NCBI GenBank assembly: GCA_027858775.1
Contig: JAQICA010000260.1
Coordinates: forward strand, 1 to 55,806
Length of the DNA stretch: 55,806 nucleotides
Direction of reading: 5' to 3'
DNA from: Salinivirgaceae bacterium
GTDB taxonomy: Bacteria; Bacteroidota; Bacteroidia; Bacteroidales; Salinivirgaceae
Positions 18,401 to 25,743 of the stretch are shown here, piece after piece. Position numbers and translations under genes: made by a program. The notes under the pieces were generated by a model. It made no database searches, was not told the origin of the DNA, and worked only from the letters and a program-made list of their open reading frames with translations. Each line of letters opens with the position of its first letter. Positions within the stretch are counted from its first letter, which is position 1.

Positions 18401-19728
18401 TACGACACATTTTTGAGTAGTTCCGAAATTGCGTTATGTAAATCTTGGATGTTTATTCGTATTTCTTTGTTTTGAAATTGCACCATTGCCCATTTGGCTC
18501 GTAAAAAGCTCCATCGTACTAAATGCCAAATTTTTATACTCAGTACTCCTGAAATAATAGTTGAAATAAAGAGTAAGGCTGCCGTTTTTAGTGTGAAAAG
18601 AGACAAAAACGTAATGAGTGCAGCAATGAGAATGAGTCCAAATTGTACAATATAAATCACATATCGTATAGAGGTTCGAAACTGCACATCTTTAATTTTT
18701 TTATTGGTGAAAATTATTGGCCATAACCAAAAGACCCCGAAAACAATGGTTCCGGGTAGCGCAAATGGTACAAGAAGCAGAGTTAGTATAAATGCGATAA
18801 TTGCTCTTGTACTGGACTTTCGGCCAATAATTTCGAAGGGTAGTTTTTTTGTGTGTTTCAGAATATTTTGTGTATTGGAAATGATTGTTGTGTATAATTC
18901 CTTAGCATTCTCCTGACCCATATTCAATGCTTGGGTAACTTTGCGTTGTGTGCTAAAGCGTATTTCTTGACCCTTATTTGTGAGCGATTTGGCACTGTTT
19001 TCGGCATAAATAGCAGAAGCTGCCAGACATTCGTCGTAATGTTCCTCGCTTTCGATATGAATGATTTGATTTTTTAATTTCTCTGATAAATCTTTCGTGA
19101 TTTTTGCTAGTGCTATTTGTGGATTTTCTTTATACTCTTCAAGGTATGGTTTAAGGGGGAAAGGGGTTCCAAATACTACCGTAAGGCGCGCGAAAAATGA
19201 ACTGTAATTTGTGTAATCGATGGCTGTGGGAATAATTTCCAAATCAATAGGGTCATTACTATTTAGTTCTGTCTGAAATGCAATACGGGCGAATCCTTTT
19301 TTGAGCTGACGTAATTTTTTTGCTCCAAAATGATTGCCTTCTGGTAAGATTACCAAACCACGCTTGTTCTTTAGCACCCGAACTGTATGGTCAAACGTTT
19401 CCTGATTGTTTTTTAAAGAATCGTACCCATCTCGAATTCTATAGACGGGTAAAATTTTTAAATAGTATAAAAATGTGGCAATGCGTTTTTTTTTGAAAAT
19501 GTCGCTTCGGGCTAGAAAAACCAACGGATCATTTTTAGCAAATAGTATTGCCATTGCATCCATTAGGGCATTTTGGTGGTTGGGGGTAATAATGGATGGT
19601 TTTTCTTGTTGTTTGTCAGGAACATTAATCGAGTAAACCTCTCGGTAAAATAAATTATGTAATTTCTGGATATAGGAATAGAACAAGCGATAGCTTAGGT
19701 CATTTTTTTCAATTGTGTGTTTTCCCAT
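18400..19728 (-). CDS. PlsC-domain glycerolipid acyltransferase with C-terminal membrane segments
   Basis: A 442-residue protein. The acyltransferase motif reads NHQNALMDA, with His51 and Asp57, so five residues separate His and Asp where bacterial PlsC usually has four. A similar spacing occurs in Gpt2/Sct1-type acyltransferases. A second motif is LPEGNHFG (129-135). Residues from about 303 to 380 hold hydrophobic helices (FILTLLLVPFALPGTIVFGVF and a second pair), so it is membrane-bound. It probably acylates glycerol phosphate or lysophosphatidate for phospholipid synthesis. It is the first gene of the pair with the PLP enzyme. Confidence 0.82.
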   Translation of the reverse strand: MGKHTIEKNDLSYRLFYSYIQKLHNLFYREVYSINVPDKQQEKPSIITPNHQNALMDAMAILFAKNDPLVFLARSDIFKKKRIATFLYYLKILPVYRIRDGYDSLKNNQETFDHTVRVLKNKRGLVILPEGNHFGAKKLRQLKKGFARIAFQTELNSNDPIDLEIIPTAIDYTNYSSFFARLTVVFGTPFPLKPYLEEYKENPQIALAKITKDLSEKLKNQIIHIESEEHYDECLAASAIYAENSAKSLTNKGQEIRFSTQRKVTQALNMGQENAKELYTTIISNTQNILKHTKKLPFEIIGRKSSTRAIIAFILTLLLVPFALPGTIVFGVFWLWPIIFTNKKIKDVQFRTSIRYVIYIVQFGLILIAALITFLSLFTLKTAALLFISTIISGVLSIKIWHLVRWSFLRAKWAMVQFQNKEIRINIQDLHNAISELLKNVS

Positions 19729-19750
19729 TTTTATAAAATTTTATATGGTG

Positions 19751-19782
19751 CAAAATAGGGTAAAAAAAGCCGAATATTCAAA
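19751..19782 (-). promoter_or_regulatory. Candidate promoter for the acyltransferase/PLP-enzyme pair
   Basis: Minus strand TTTG (19782-19779), 21-bp spacer and TATTTTG (19757-19751), one base short of TAnnTTTG. It lies 23 bases before the ATG. Confidence 0.4.
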
Positions 19783-19826
19783 TTTTGTCAGTATGGTGGC
19801 AATCTGTTTGAAAATGGCTTAAAACG

Positions 19827-20783
19827 TCATATACGAATAGTAGAAGTATACCGATTTTTCCATAAAAAAGCAATTGCCAAACCGGCAATAATGTGCCAAA
19901 TTCCCCACCAAGCCGCAATATATGCCATGGCGCCTACTTCCAGATCGGGCGGAAAAATCTTTGGATTAAAAATGAGAACCAGGGCTAAACCAGAGTTTTG
20001 AATACCCGTTTCTATAGCAATAGTTTTTCTGTTAATTGGAGGGAGTTTAAACAGTGCAGCAACCGTAAGCCCTGTCAAAATAGCCAGTAAATTATGAAAA
20101 AACACAATAAGGGTAACCCACTCAATATGAGAGATAAAGTGTTCGAAATTATTTGAGAAGGCAATAACAATAAAGCCAACAAATCCGATAATTGAAACGA
20201 GTTTAATGGGTTTGATAATTTTTTCGGTAATAGTTGGAAAAAAACGTGAAAACTGAAGGCCAATAATCAATGGAATACCCAGAATAATAAATACCGTAGT
20301 AAACATTTGTACCGGATTGATACTAAGTGGCCTTACCAATTCGCTAGTGCGTTCGGTATAGTTAATGAATTGGGTTCCATAAAATGCAAAATTTGCCGGA
20401 GTTAAAATAATTGCTCCAAGGCTCGAGAAGCCTGTTAAGCTAACCGAAAGGGCCGTATTTCCCCTGGCCAAATGCGAGATGAAATTAGAGATATTTCCTC
20501 CCGGGCACGATGCCACCATAATCATTCCCAAAGCAACGCCAATGGTTATGTAGTTGCTAATAAGAATGGCAAAAATAAAAGTAACTAAAGGAAGAACGAA
20601 AAACTGGGATAAAATGCCGATAATAGCACTTTTAGGGTTCGTAAACACCTCTTTGAAATGTTTGGGCTTTATTTCTAAGGCTATACCAAACATAATGAAG
20701 GCCAAAACCAAATTTAGTGCAAACAAGCCTTCGCTATTGAAATTTAACTGTAATTTATCAAGTAGTTGTAACTCTTCCTTCAT
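19827..20783 (-). CDS. Bile acid:sodium symporter (BASS/SBF) family transporter
   Basis: A 318-residue membrane protein with eight to ten hydrophobic helices. Family motifs are CPGGNISNFISHLARGNTALSVSLT (from residue 93) and ETGIQNSGLALVL in the second half; these unwound crossing helices bind sodium in known structures. In bacteria the family carries organic anions such as pantoate, pyruvate or bile acids, so the substrate cannot be told here. It begins 17 bases after rimO and probably shares its transcript. Confidence 0.88.
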   Translation of the reverse strand: MKEELQLLDKLQLNFNSEGLFALNLVLAFIMFGIALEIKPKHFKEVFTNPKSAIIGILSQFFVLPLVTFIFAILISNYITIGVALGMIMVASCPGGNISNFISHLARGNTALSVSLTGFSSLGAIILTPANFAFYGTQFINYTERTSELVRPLSINPVQMFTTVFIILGIPLIIGLQFSRFFPTITEKIIKPIKLVSIIGFVGFIVIAFSNNFEHFISHIEWVTLIVFFHNLLAILTGLTVAALFKLPPINRKTIAIETGIQNSGLALVLIFNPKIFPPDLEVGAMAYIAAWWGIWHIIAGLAIAFLWKNRYTSTIRI

Positions 20784-20800
20784 TTGTCAAAAGTTTACTG

Positions 20801-22096
20801 TCAATGTAGCGAAATCACTTCACCAATTAGATCGTAAGCGTCGGCATCGGTAATTTTGACGGTGCAGAATGTACCTATTTCGAGTGGGGAGGTTGTTTCA
20901 ATTTGTATTTCTCCATCTACTTCTGGAGAGTCAAATTCGCTTCTTCCATAATAAACCCCATCTTCTTCGCGGTCGATTATTACTTTTAATTCCTGACCGA
21001 TTTTTTGTAGTGTTAATTCCTGAGAAATTGCGTGTTGTGCTTCCATTAAGGTGTCTAAACGTTGTTGCTTGATGTCTTCATCAACCGTATCTTCAAGCGC
21101 TTCGTATGCCGGAGTATACTGTTCATGCGAATAGGGGAAGGCACCCATTTTTTCGAAACGAGCTTCCTCAATATACGCAAGAAGTTCATTGAACTGCTCA
21201 TCTGTTTCATTGGGGAAACCTACAATTAATGTTGTACGCAGAGCTACGTCTGGAACCTGTGTGCGTAAATCGCTAATGAGTTGCCTGGTAACCTCTCTGT
21301 TATGTCCCCGTTTCATCGCCGATAGTATTTCATCATTAATGTGTTGAATGGGAATATCTAAGTATCGACAAACTTTCGGGTTGGTTCGCATCTCTTCAAA
21401 TAGATCGTCGGGAATACCCACAGGGTAGGCGTAGTGGAGTCGGATCCATTCTATGCTGTTAACTTGAGAAATGGCACGAATTAAATCGGTAAGGGTAGGC
21501 TTTTCTGGCAAGTCAGTTCCGTATAATGTTAAATCTTGTGCAATTAAAAGCAACTCCTTAACACCTTTTTTAGCTAAGTCTTGCGTTTGCTTAATTAGTT
21601 CGGGTAATGGAACGGATGTATAATTACCCGTAATTTTTGGTATGGAACAAAAAGCACATTTTCTATTGCACCCTTCGGCAATTTTTAAATATGCATAATG
21701 GTTTGGCGTAGACATTATGCGTTCATGCCGATGCGATTCGTGCAAAACGCCATTAAGAGTACCCATAATCTGTTCGATATCAAATTTGCCAAACCAGGCA
21801 TCTACCTCTGGGATTTCTTTTTCGAGTTCTTTTTTAAAAAGCCCGGTCAAACACCCAAATACACCCACGAAGGCGTCGGGGTGTTCGTTTTTAAACCGTA
21901 TAGCTTCCAAGATAGTATCGACAGACTCTTCCTGGGCGTCATGAATAAATCCGCAGGTATTGATAAGTGTAAAAGGGTGGTAAGTATCTTTGTCGTAAAC
22001 GGTTTTATACCCGTTTAGTTCCAGTTGGCGGGCTAAAAACTCGCTATCGACAATATTTTTAGCACAACCCAGATTGACAATATTTACAGTCTTCAA
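20801..22096 (-). CDS. rimO: Ribosomal protein uS12 methylthiotransferase RimO
   Basis: RimO attaches a methylthio group to the conserved aspartate of ribosomal protein S12 by radical SAM chemistry. The protein has 431 residues: an N-terminal UPF0004 domain with cluster cysteines 11, 48 and 82 (NLGCAKN, NTCGF, FGCLTG), the radical SAM motif C143-x3-C147-x2-C150 in EGCNRKCAFCSIP, and a C-terminal TRAM domain. It starts 36 bases after ftsY, downstream of three ribosome genes, which fits its target. Confidence 0.96.
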   Translation of the reverse strand: MKTVNIVNLGCAKNIVDSEFLARQLELNGYKTVYDKDTYHPFTLINTCGFIHDAQEESVDTILEAIRFKNEHPDAFVGVFGCLTGLFKKELEKEIPEVDAWFGKFDIEQIMGTLNGVLHESHRHERIMSTPNHYAYLKIAEGCNRKCAFCSIPKITGNYTSVPLPELIKQTQDLAKKGVKELLLIAQDLTLYGTDLPEKPTLTDLIRAISQVNSIEWIRLHYAYPVGIPDDLFEEMRTNPKVCRYLDIPIQHINDEILSAMKRGHNREVTRQLISDLRTQVPDVALRTTLIVGFPNETDEQFNELLAYIEEARFEKMGAFPYSHEQYTPAYEALEDTVDEDIKQQRLDTLMEAQHAISQELTLQKIGQELKVIIDREEDGVYYGRSEFDSPEVDGEIQIETTSPLEIGTFCTVKITDADAYDLIGEVISLH

Positions 22097-22132
22097 GGTA
22101 ATAAAATTTAAGTAAAAAAATGAGGATGAGTA

Positions 22133-23077
22133 TTATTGACTAAATAAGGAGTCGACAAATTCCCGTTTATTGAAAATTTGTAAATCGTCTATTTTTTCTC
22201 CAATTCCGATATATTTTACCGGCACTTTAAGTTGATCTGAAACACCAATTACCACACCACCTTTGGCAGTACCATCCAGTTTTGTAATGGCAAGTGCCGA
22301 AATACTTGTGGCTTTAGTAAATTGTTTTGCTTGTTCAAAAGCATTCTGACCGGTAGAGCCATCAAGAATTAACAGTGTTTCGTGAGGAGCATCCGGGATT
22401 ACTTTTTGCATAACCCGCTTAATTTTAGCGAGTTCATTCATTAGGTTTACCTTATTGTGCAATCGTCCGGCGGTATCAATAATTACTACATCGGCATTGC
22501 GCGTTTGGGCAGCTTTTACTGTGTCGAATGCTACTGAAGCAGGGTCGGAGCCCATTTTTTGTTTAATTAAAGGTACGCCAACACGTTCGCTCCATATTTG
22601 CAATTGATCGATAGCCGCAGCGCGGAAAGTATCGGCAGCTCCAATAATTACATTATGACCATGTTTTTTATATTGATAAGCAATTTTTCCAATTGTGGTG
22701 GTTTTTCCAACTCCGTTAACCCCAATTACCATAATAACGTGAGGTTTGGTTTTCGATTCTAATGACCACGTTTCCGCTTCGGAGTTGTCTGATTCGGTAA
22801 GCAACTGAGTAATTTCATCGCGAAGAATTTCGTTAAGCTCCGATATGCTTGTGAATTTATCGTTCGCCACACGTTTTTCAATCCGTTCTATAATCCGTAT
22901 GGTAGTATCAACACCGACATCTGACGAAATTAGTATTTCTTCAAGCTCATCCAATACATCATCATCGACTTTCGATTTTCCGATGACAGCACGTGTAAGC
23001 TTTTGAAAAACACTTTGTTTTGTTTTAGATAACCCTTTATCGAGGCTTTTCTTTTTGTCCTTTGAAAATATACCCAT
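22133..23077 (-). CDS. ftsY: Signal recognition particle receptor FtsY
   Basis: FtsY is the SRP GTPase receptor that delivers ribosomes making membrane proteins to the translocon. It has 314 residues: a short basic N-terminal region instead of the long acidic domain of E. coli, the four-helix N domain, and the G domain with GVNGVGKTTT (119-128), DTFRAAAIDQL, DTAGRLHNKVNLMNEL and TKLDGTAKGG. It lies after the rpmB-rpmG-DUF4295 group but behind a hairpin terminator, so it may be expressed by readthrough or from its own promoter. Confidence 0.97.
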   Translation of the reverse strand: MGIFSKDKKKSLDKGLSKTKQSVFQKLTRAVIGKSKVDDDVLDELEEILISSDVGVDTTIRIIERIEKRVANDKFTSISELNEILRDEITQLLTESDNSEAETWSLESKTKPHVIMVIGVNGVGKTTTIGKIAYQYKKHGHNVIIGAADTFRAAAIDQLQIWSERVGVPLIKQKMGSDPASVAFDTVKAAQTRNADVVIIDTAGRLHNKVNLMNELAKIKRVMQKVIPDAPHETLLILDGSTGQNAFEQAKQFTKATSISALAITKLDGTAKGGVVIGVSDQLKVPVKYIGIGEKIDDLQIFNKREFVDSLFSQ

Positions 23078-23118
23078 GGTGTATGTATTAAAGAGCGCAA
23101 TTTAGAAATAAATTACAA

Positions 23119-23150
23119 TAAAAAAAAGGCCTGCACAAAAGTGAGGCCTT
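23119..23150 (-). terminator. Terminator between the ribosomal gene group and ftsY
   Basis: AAGGCCT (23126-23132) and AGGCCTT (23144-23150) enclose CAC/GTG and an AAAA loop. On the minus strand the hairpin is followed by a long T run. It probably attenuates rather than blocks expression of ftsY and rimO. Confidence 0.8.
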
Positions 23151-23173
23151 AATTGAATATCGTAAATTCAGAA

Positions 23174-23329
23174 TTATTTCTTTTCGAAAAATTCCTTAAC
23201 TTTATCGTTGTTTACCATTCCTTCTTTGAACTGATATGCGCCTGATTTAGGTGATTTCACCATTTTAATCACTTTAGCATATGCTTTACCTGATCCCTTT
23301 TTAAGGGTTGCAACTACTTTCTTTGCCAT
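23174..23329 (-). CDS. DUF4295 small basic protein
   Basis: A 51-residue gene found by reading the gap between ftsY and rpmG. The protein begins MAKKVVATLKKGSGKAY and ends KVKEFFEKK, with ten or more lysines and a central KMVKSPKSGAYQFKEGMV. It matches the Bacteroidota-specific family DUF4295, which regularly follows rpmB and rpmG. Its ATG is nine bases after the rpmG stop. Location and charge suggest a ribosome-associated protein, which is inference. Confidence 0.88.
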   Translation of the reverse strand: MAKKVVATLKKGSGKAYAKVIKMVKSPKSGAYQFKEGMVNNDKVKEFFEKK

Positions 23330-23338
23330 ATCTTATTA

Positions 23339-23524
23339 TTATTTTATTTCGCGATGAAGTGTTACTTTTCTCATGATTGGGTTATATTTTTTTAATTCCA
23401 AACGTGAGGTTGTGTTTTTTCTATTCTTTGTAGTAATGTAACGAGATGTACCCGGCATACCACTTTCTTTGTGCTCTGTGCATTCAAGAATTACCTGAAC
23501 ACGGTTTCCTTTTTTCTTTGCCAT
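23339..23524 (-). CDS. rpmG: 50S ribosomal protein L33
   Basis: A 61-residue bL33. It has the family pattern [43 protein letters not shown]. It carries only one cysteine, so it is the zinc-free form. It lies 16 bases after rpmB and nine before the DUF4295 gene. Confidence 0.96.
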   Translation of the reverse strand: MAKKKGNRVQVILECTEHKESGMPGTSRYITTKNRKNTTSRLELKKYNPIMRKVTLHREIK

Positions 23525-23540
23525 GATTTACCTCCCTCAA

Positions 23541-23783
23541 TTAATATTTGTTGATATATCCTTTTTCTCTGGCATCTTTAAGCGCTGCTGCAATGCCCTT
23601 TTTGTTAATGGTTCTTATACCATTAGCTGTTACCTTCAAACTAATCCACCTATCCTCTTCGGGGAGGTAGAAACGTTTCTTAAATAAGTTGGGGTAAAAT
23701 TTTCTTTTTGTTTTAGCATTTGAGTGCGATACGTTATTCCCAACCATCGGTCTTTTTCCTGTAATCTGACAAACTCTCGACAT
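23541..23783 (-). CDS. rpmB: 50S ribosomal protein L28
   Basis: An 80-residue bL28 beginning [29 protein letters not shown], a textbook match. It is the first gene of the rpmB-rpmG-DUF4295 group and has a near-consensus promoter just upstream. It contains Cys5 but lacks the full cysteine set of zinc-binding paralogues. Confidence 0.97.
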   Translation of the reverse strand: MSRVCQITGKRPMVGNNVSHSNAKTKRKFYPNLFKKRFYLPEEDRWISLKVTANGIRTINKKGIAAALKDAREKGYINKY

Positions 23784-23799
23784 CGTTCTAATATTTTTA

Positions 23800-23830
23800 T
23801 AAATATAATTTTCCTAAATCGGTGTGCAAA
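23800..23830 (-). promoter_or_regulatory. Promoter of the rpmB group
   Basis: Minus strand TTTG (23830-23827), 19-bp spacer, TATATTTA (23807-23800): 4/4 and 5/6 defined positions of the Bacteroidetes pattern, 17 bases before the rpmB ATG. Confidence 0.65.
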
Positions 23831-23930
23831 TGTCATGATAATAATTGAATAAATCAAAATCTTTTATCATTATTTTCAAAATATCATTAAAAAAAGTGAA
23901 TAAAACACATTTTCTACGTAAACCTCCTTG

Positions 23931-25169
23931 CTATAGCAGTTTTCGGAGTACCTCATACATGGCAATTGTGGCCGTGCGTTCTATATTGACTTGGCGACTA
24001 TGGGTAAATTTGTACTTTTTTGCCTCCACTTCGCCATTTACGTACACACCTATCCATACGGTTCCAACCGGTTTTTCTGGTGTTCCGCCTCCAGGACCGG
24101 CAATTCCGGTTGTCGAAACGGCAATGTCCGTATTAAGCACCTGTGCAGCACCTTTAGCCATAGCACAGGCAACTTGCTTGCTTACAGCGCCATATTGTGC
24201 AATATCTTCCGATTCTACTTTGAGTAGAGCAATCTTAGCCTCATTACTATAGGCCGTTATGCCTCCTTTAAAAATTTCAGATGCTCCGGCAATAGATGTA
24301 ATGCGACTTCCGATAGATCCTCCGGTGCAGCTCTCTGCTGTTGCTATGGTCAAGTTATTGCTGATGAGTATTTTGCTTAAAGCATATTCAACTCTCTCTT
24401 TACCACTGCCAACAATATTTTTTCCTAAAATTTGTCTTAATTCAGTAAGATGTAATTGAAGGATTTCAGTATTTTGATAATCCTCTGATAATCGCAGCCG
24501 AATAATACCGGGCGACGGGAGATAGGCAATTTTCATTGTGGGTGCCATTTTTGCTTCCCAAGGTGCTAAAATAGTTGATAATTCACTTTCGGCATACCCA
24601 ATTACATGGAGTGTTTCATAAGAGGAAGCCTGTAATTCAAATTGTTGATTAAGCAATGGTAAAACCAAATCTTCGAATATTTTTTTCATTTCGAACGGAA
24701 CACCGGGTAAAGAAATTACCATGCAGTTATTCTGCTCAAAAACCTGCGATGGTGCTGTTCCAATTGGATTGCGAAGAACCTTGGCCTTTGTCGATACAAG
24801 AGCCTGCGCACGGTTGTTTGGGGTCAAATTTACAAAACCTCTTCGTTTTTCGACAAATGATTTTATATCTGCCAAAACATCTTCGTTGGTAATTAGTTCG
24901 CCGCCAAAAAAACGATTAAGTGTCTCAACCGTTTTGTCGTCACTTGTGGGGCCTAATCCGCCTGTAAGTATTAATACTTCGTTTTTAGCGATTAACTCAC
25001 TTAATGTAGCTTCAAGTTGTTCAGGATCATCGCTAATACTTCTGATTTCTTGTACCGTTAGCCCTGCGTGAAATAATTTGTCAGCCAACCAGGCAGAGTT
25101 GCTATCAATTATCTGACCAATTAATATTTCGTCGCCAATGGTTACAATCGATGCTTTTATTTTATTCAT
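23931..25169 (-). CDS. cinA: CinA-family protein (NMN deamidase / competence-damage protein)
   Basis: A 412-residue two-domain protein. Residues 1 to about 170 form the MoCF-like COG1058 domain with IVTIGDEILIGQIIDSNSAWLA and LTGGLGPTSDD, an ADP-ribose pyrophosphatase-type domain. Residues 250-412 form the CinA domain with TAESCTGGSIGSRIT and STTGIAGPGGGTPEKPVGTVWIGV, which in other bacteria deamidates NMN for pyridine-nucleotide salvage. Its ATG is four bases after the stop of the UPF0316 gene, so it is the third gene of the lptD operon. Confidence 0.94.
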   Translation of the reverse strand: MNKIKASIVTIGDEILIGQIIDSNSAWLADKLFHAGLTVQEIRSISDDPEQLEATLSELIAKNEVLILTGGLGPTSDDKTVETLNRFFGGELITNEDVLADIKSFVEKRRGFVNLTPNNRAQALVSTKAKVLRNPIGTAPSQVFEQNNCMVISLPGVPFEMKKIFEDLVLPLLNQQFELQASSYETLHVIGYAESELSTILAPWEAKMAPTMKIAYLPSPGIIRLRLSEDYQNTEILQLHLTELRQILGKNIVGSGKERVEYALSKILISNNLTIATAESCTGGSIGSRITSIAGASEIFKGGITAYSNEAKIALLKVESEDIAQYGAVSKQVACAMAKGAAQVLNTDIAVSTTGIAGPGGGTPEKPVGTVWIGVYVNGEVEAKKYKFTHSRQVNIERTATIAMYEVLRKLL

Positions 25170-25173
25170 TTAA

Positions 25174-25743
25174 TTACTTCCTTAATCGTAATATTTTTCT
25201 TCGGAATGATGTAGGCCTGTTTATGGGGAAAACACCGTATTGAGCTTTCCGAATATCTTCAACCGTGTAAAAGGCAGTTGGATTGTGGTGTTGTATAATG
25301 GATTGTACTTTGTGCAGGTTTTTACGTTTGAGGATAATATAAATAACGTTTACCTTGGAGAATTTCCCCTTGGCATCTATTTCAGTTACGCCATATCCTT
25401 CTTTATACAGAGCATCAACAAGTTCAGCTGTATTTTTTTGCGTAATAATGCGAAAGACCAGTGTGCCAATGGCTAGTTTCTCTTCAATGAGCATCCCAAT
25501 GTAATTTCCCGATGCAAACCCAAGCGCATAGGCAATGTAGCAAACCCAGTTATCGAGGTTTTGCATTATTTCGCCAATAGCAATGATCCAAATAAATACT
25601 TCTACAAATCCCAGTAGAGGTGCTAAGGTTCTGTTGCCTCGTGAAACAATTATAATACGTATAGTCCCAATGCTCACATCGAGAATACGTGCAATAAATA
25701 TCAATAGTGGAAGTACCACATAAGCGTACCAATCAAAATGCAT
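25174..25743 (-). CDS. UPF0316 (DUF2179/DUF5698) membrane protein
   Basis: About 189 residues. Three hydrophobic helices (YVVLPLLIFIARILDV, LLGFVEVFIWIIAIGEI and YIAYALGFASGNYIGMLIEE) are followed by a cytoplasmic DUF2179 domain from about residue 100 (VFRIITQKNTAELVDALYKEGYGVTEIDA). Function is not established; DUF2179 is often thought to bind a small ligand. Two ATGs are possible, 25752 and 25743. I use the second, which overlaps the lptD stop by 11 bases. It lies between lptD and cinA in one transcript. Confidence 0.82.
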   Translation of the reverse strand: MHFDWYAYVVLPLLIFIARILDVSIGTIRIIIVSRGNRTLAPLLGFVEVFIWIIAIGEIMQNLDNWVCYIAYALGFASGNYIGMLIEEKLAIGTLVFRIITQKNTAELVDALYKEGYGVTEIDAKGKFSKVNVIYIILKRKNLHKVQSIIQHHNPTAFYTVEDIRKAQYGVFPINRPTSFRRKILRLRK

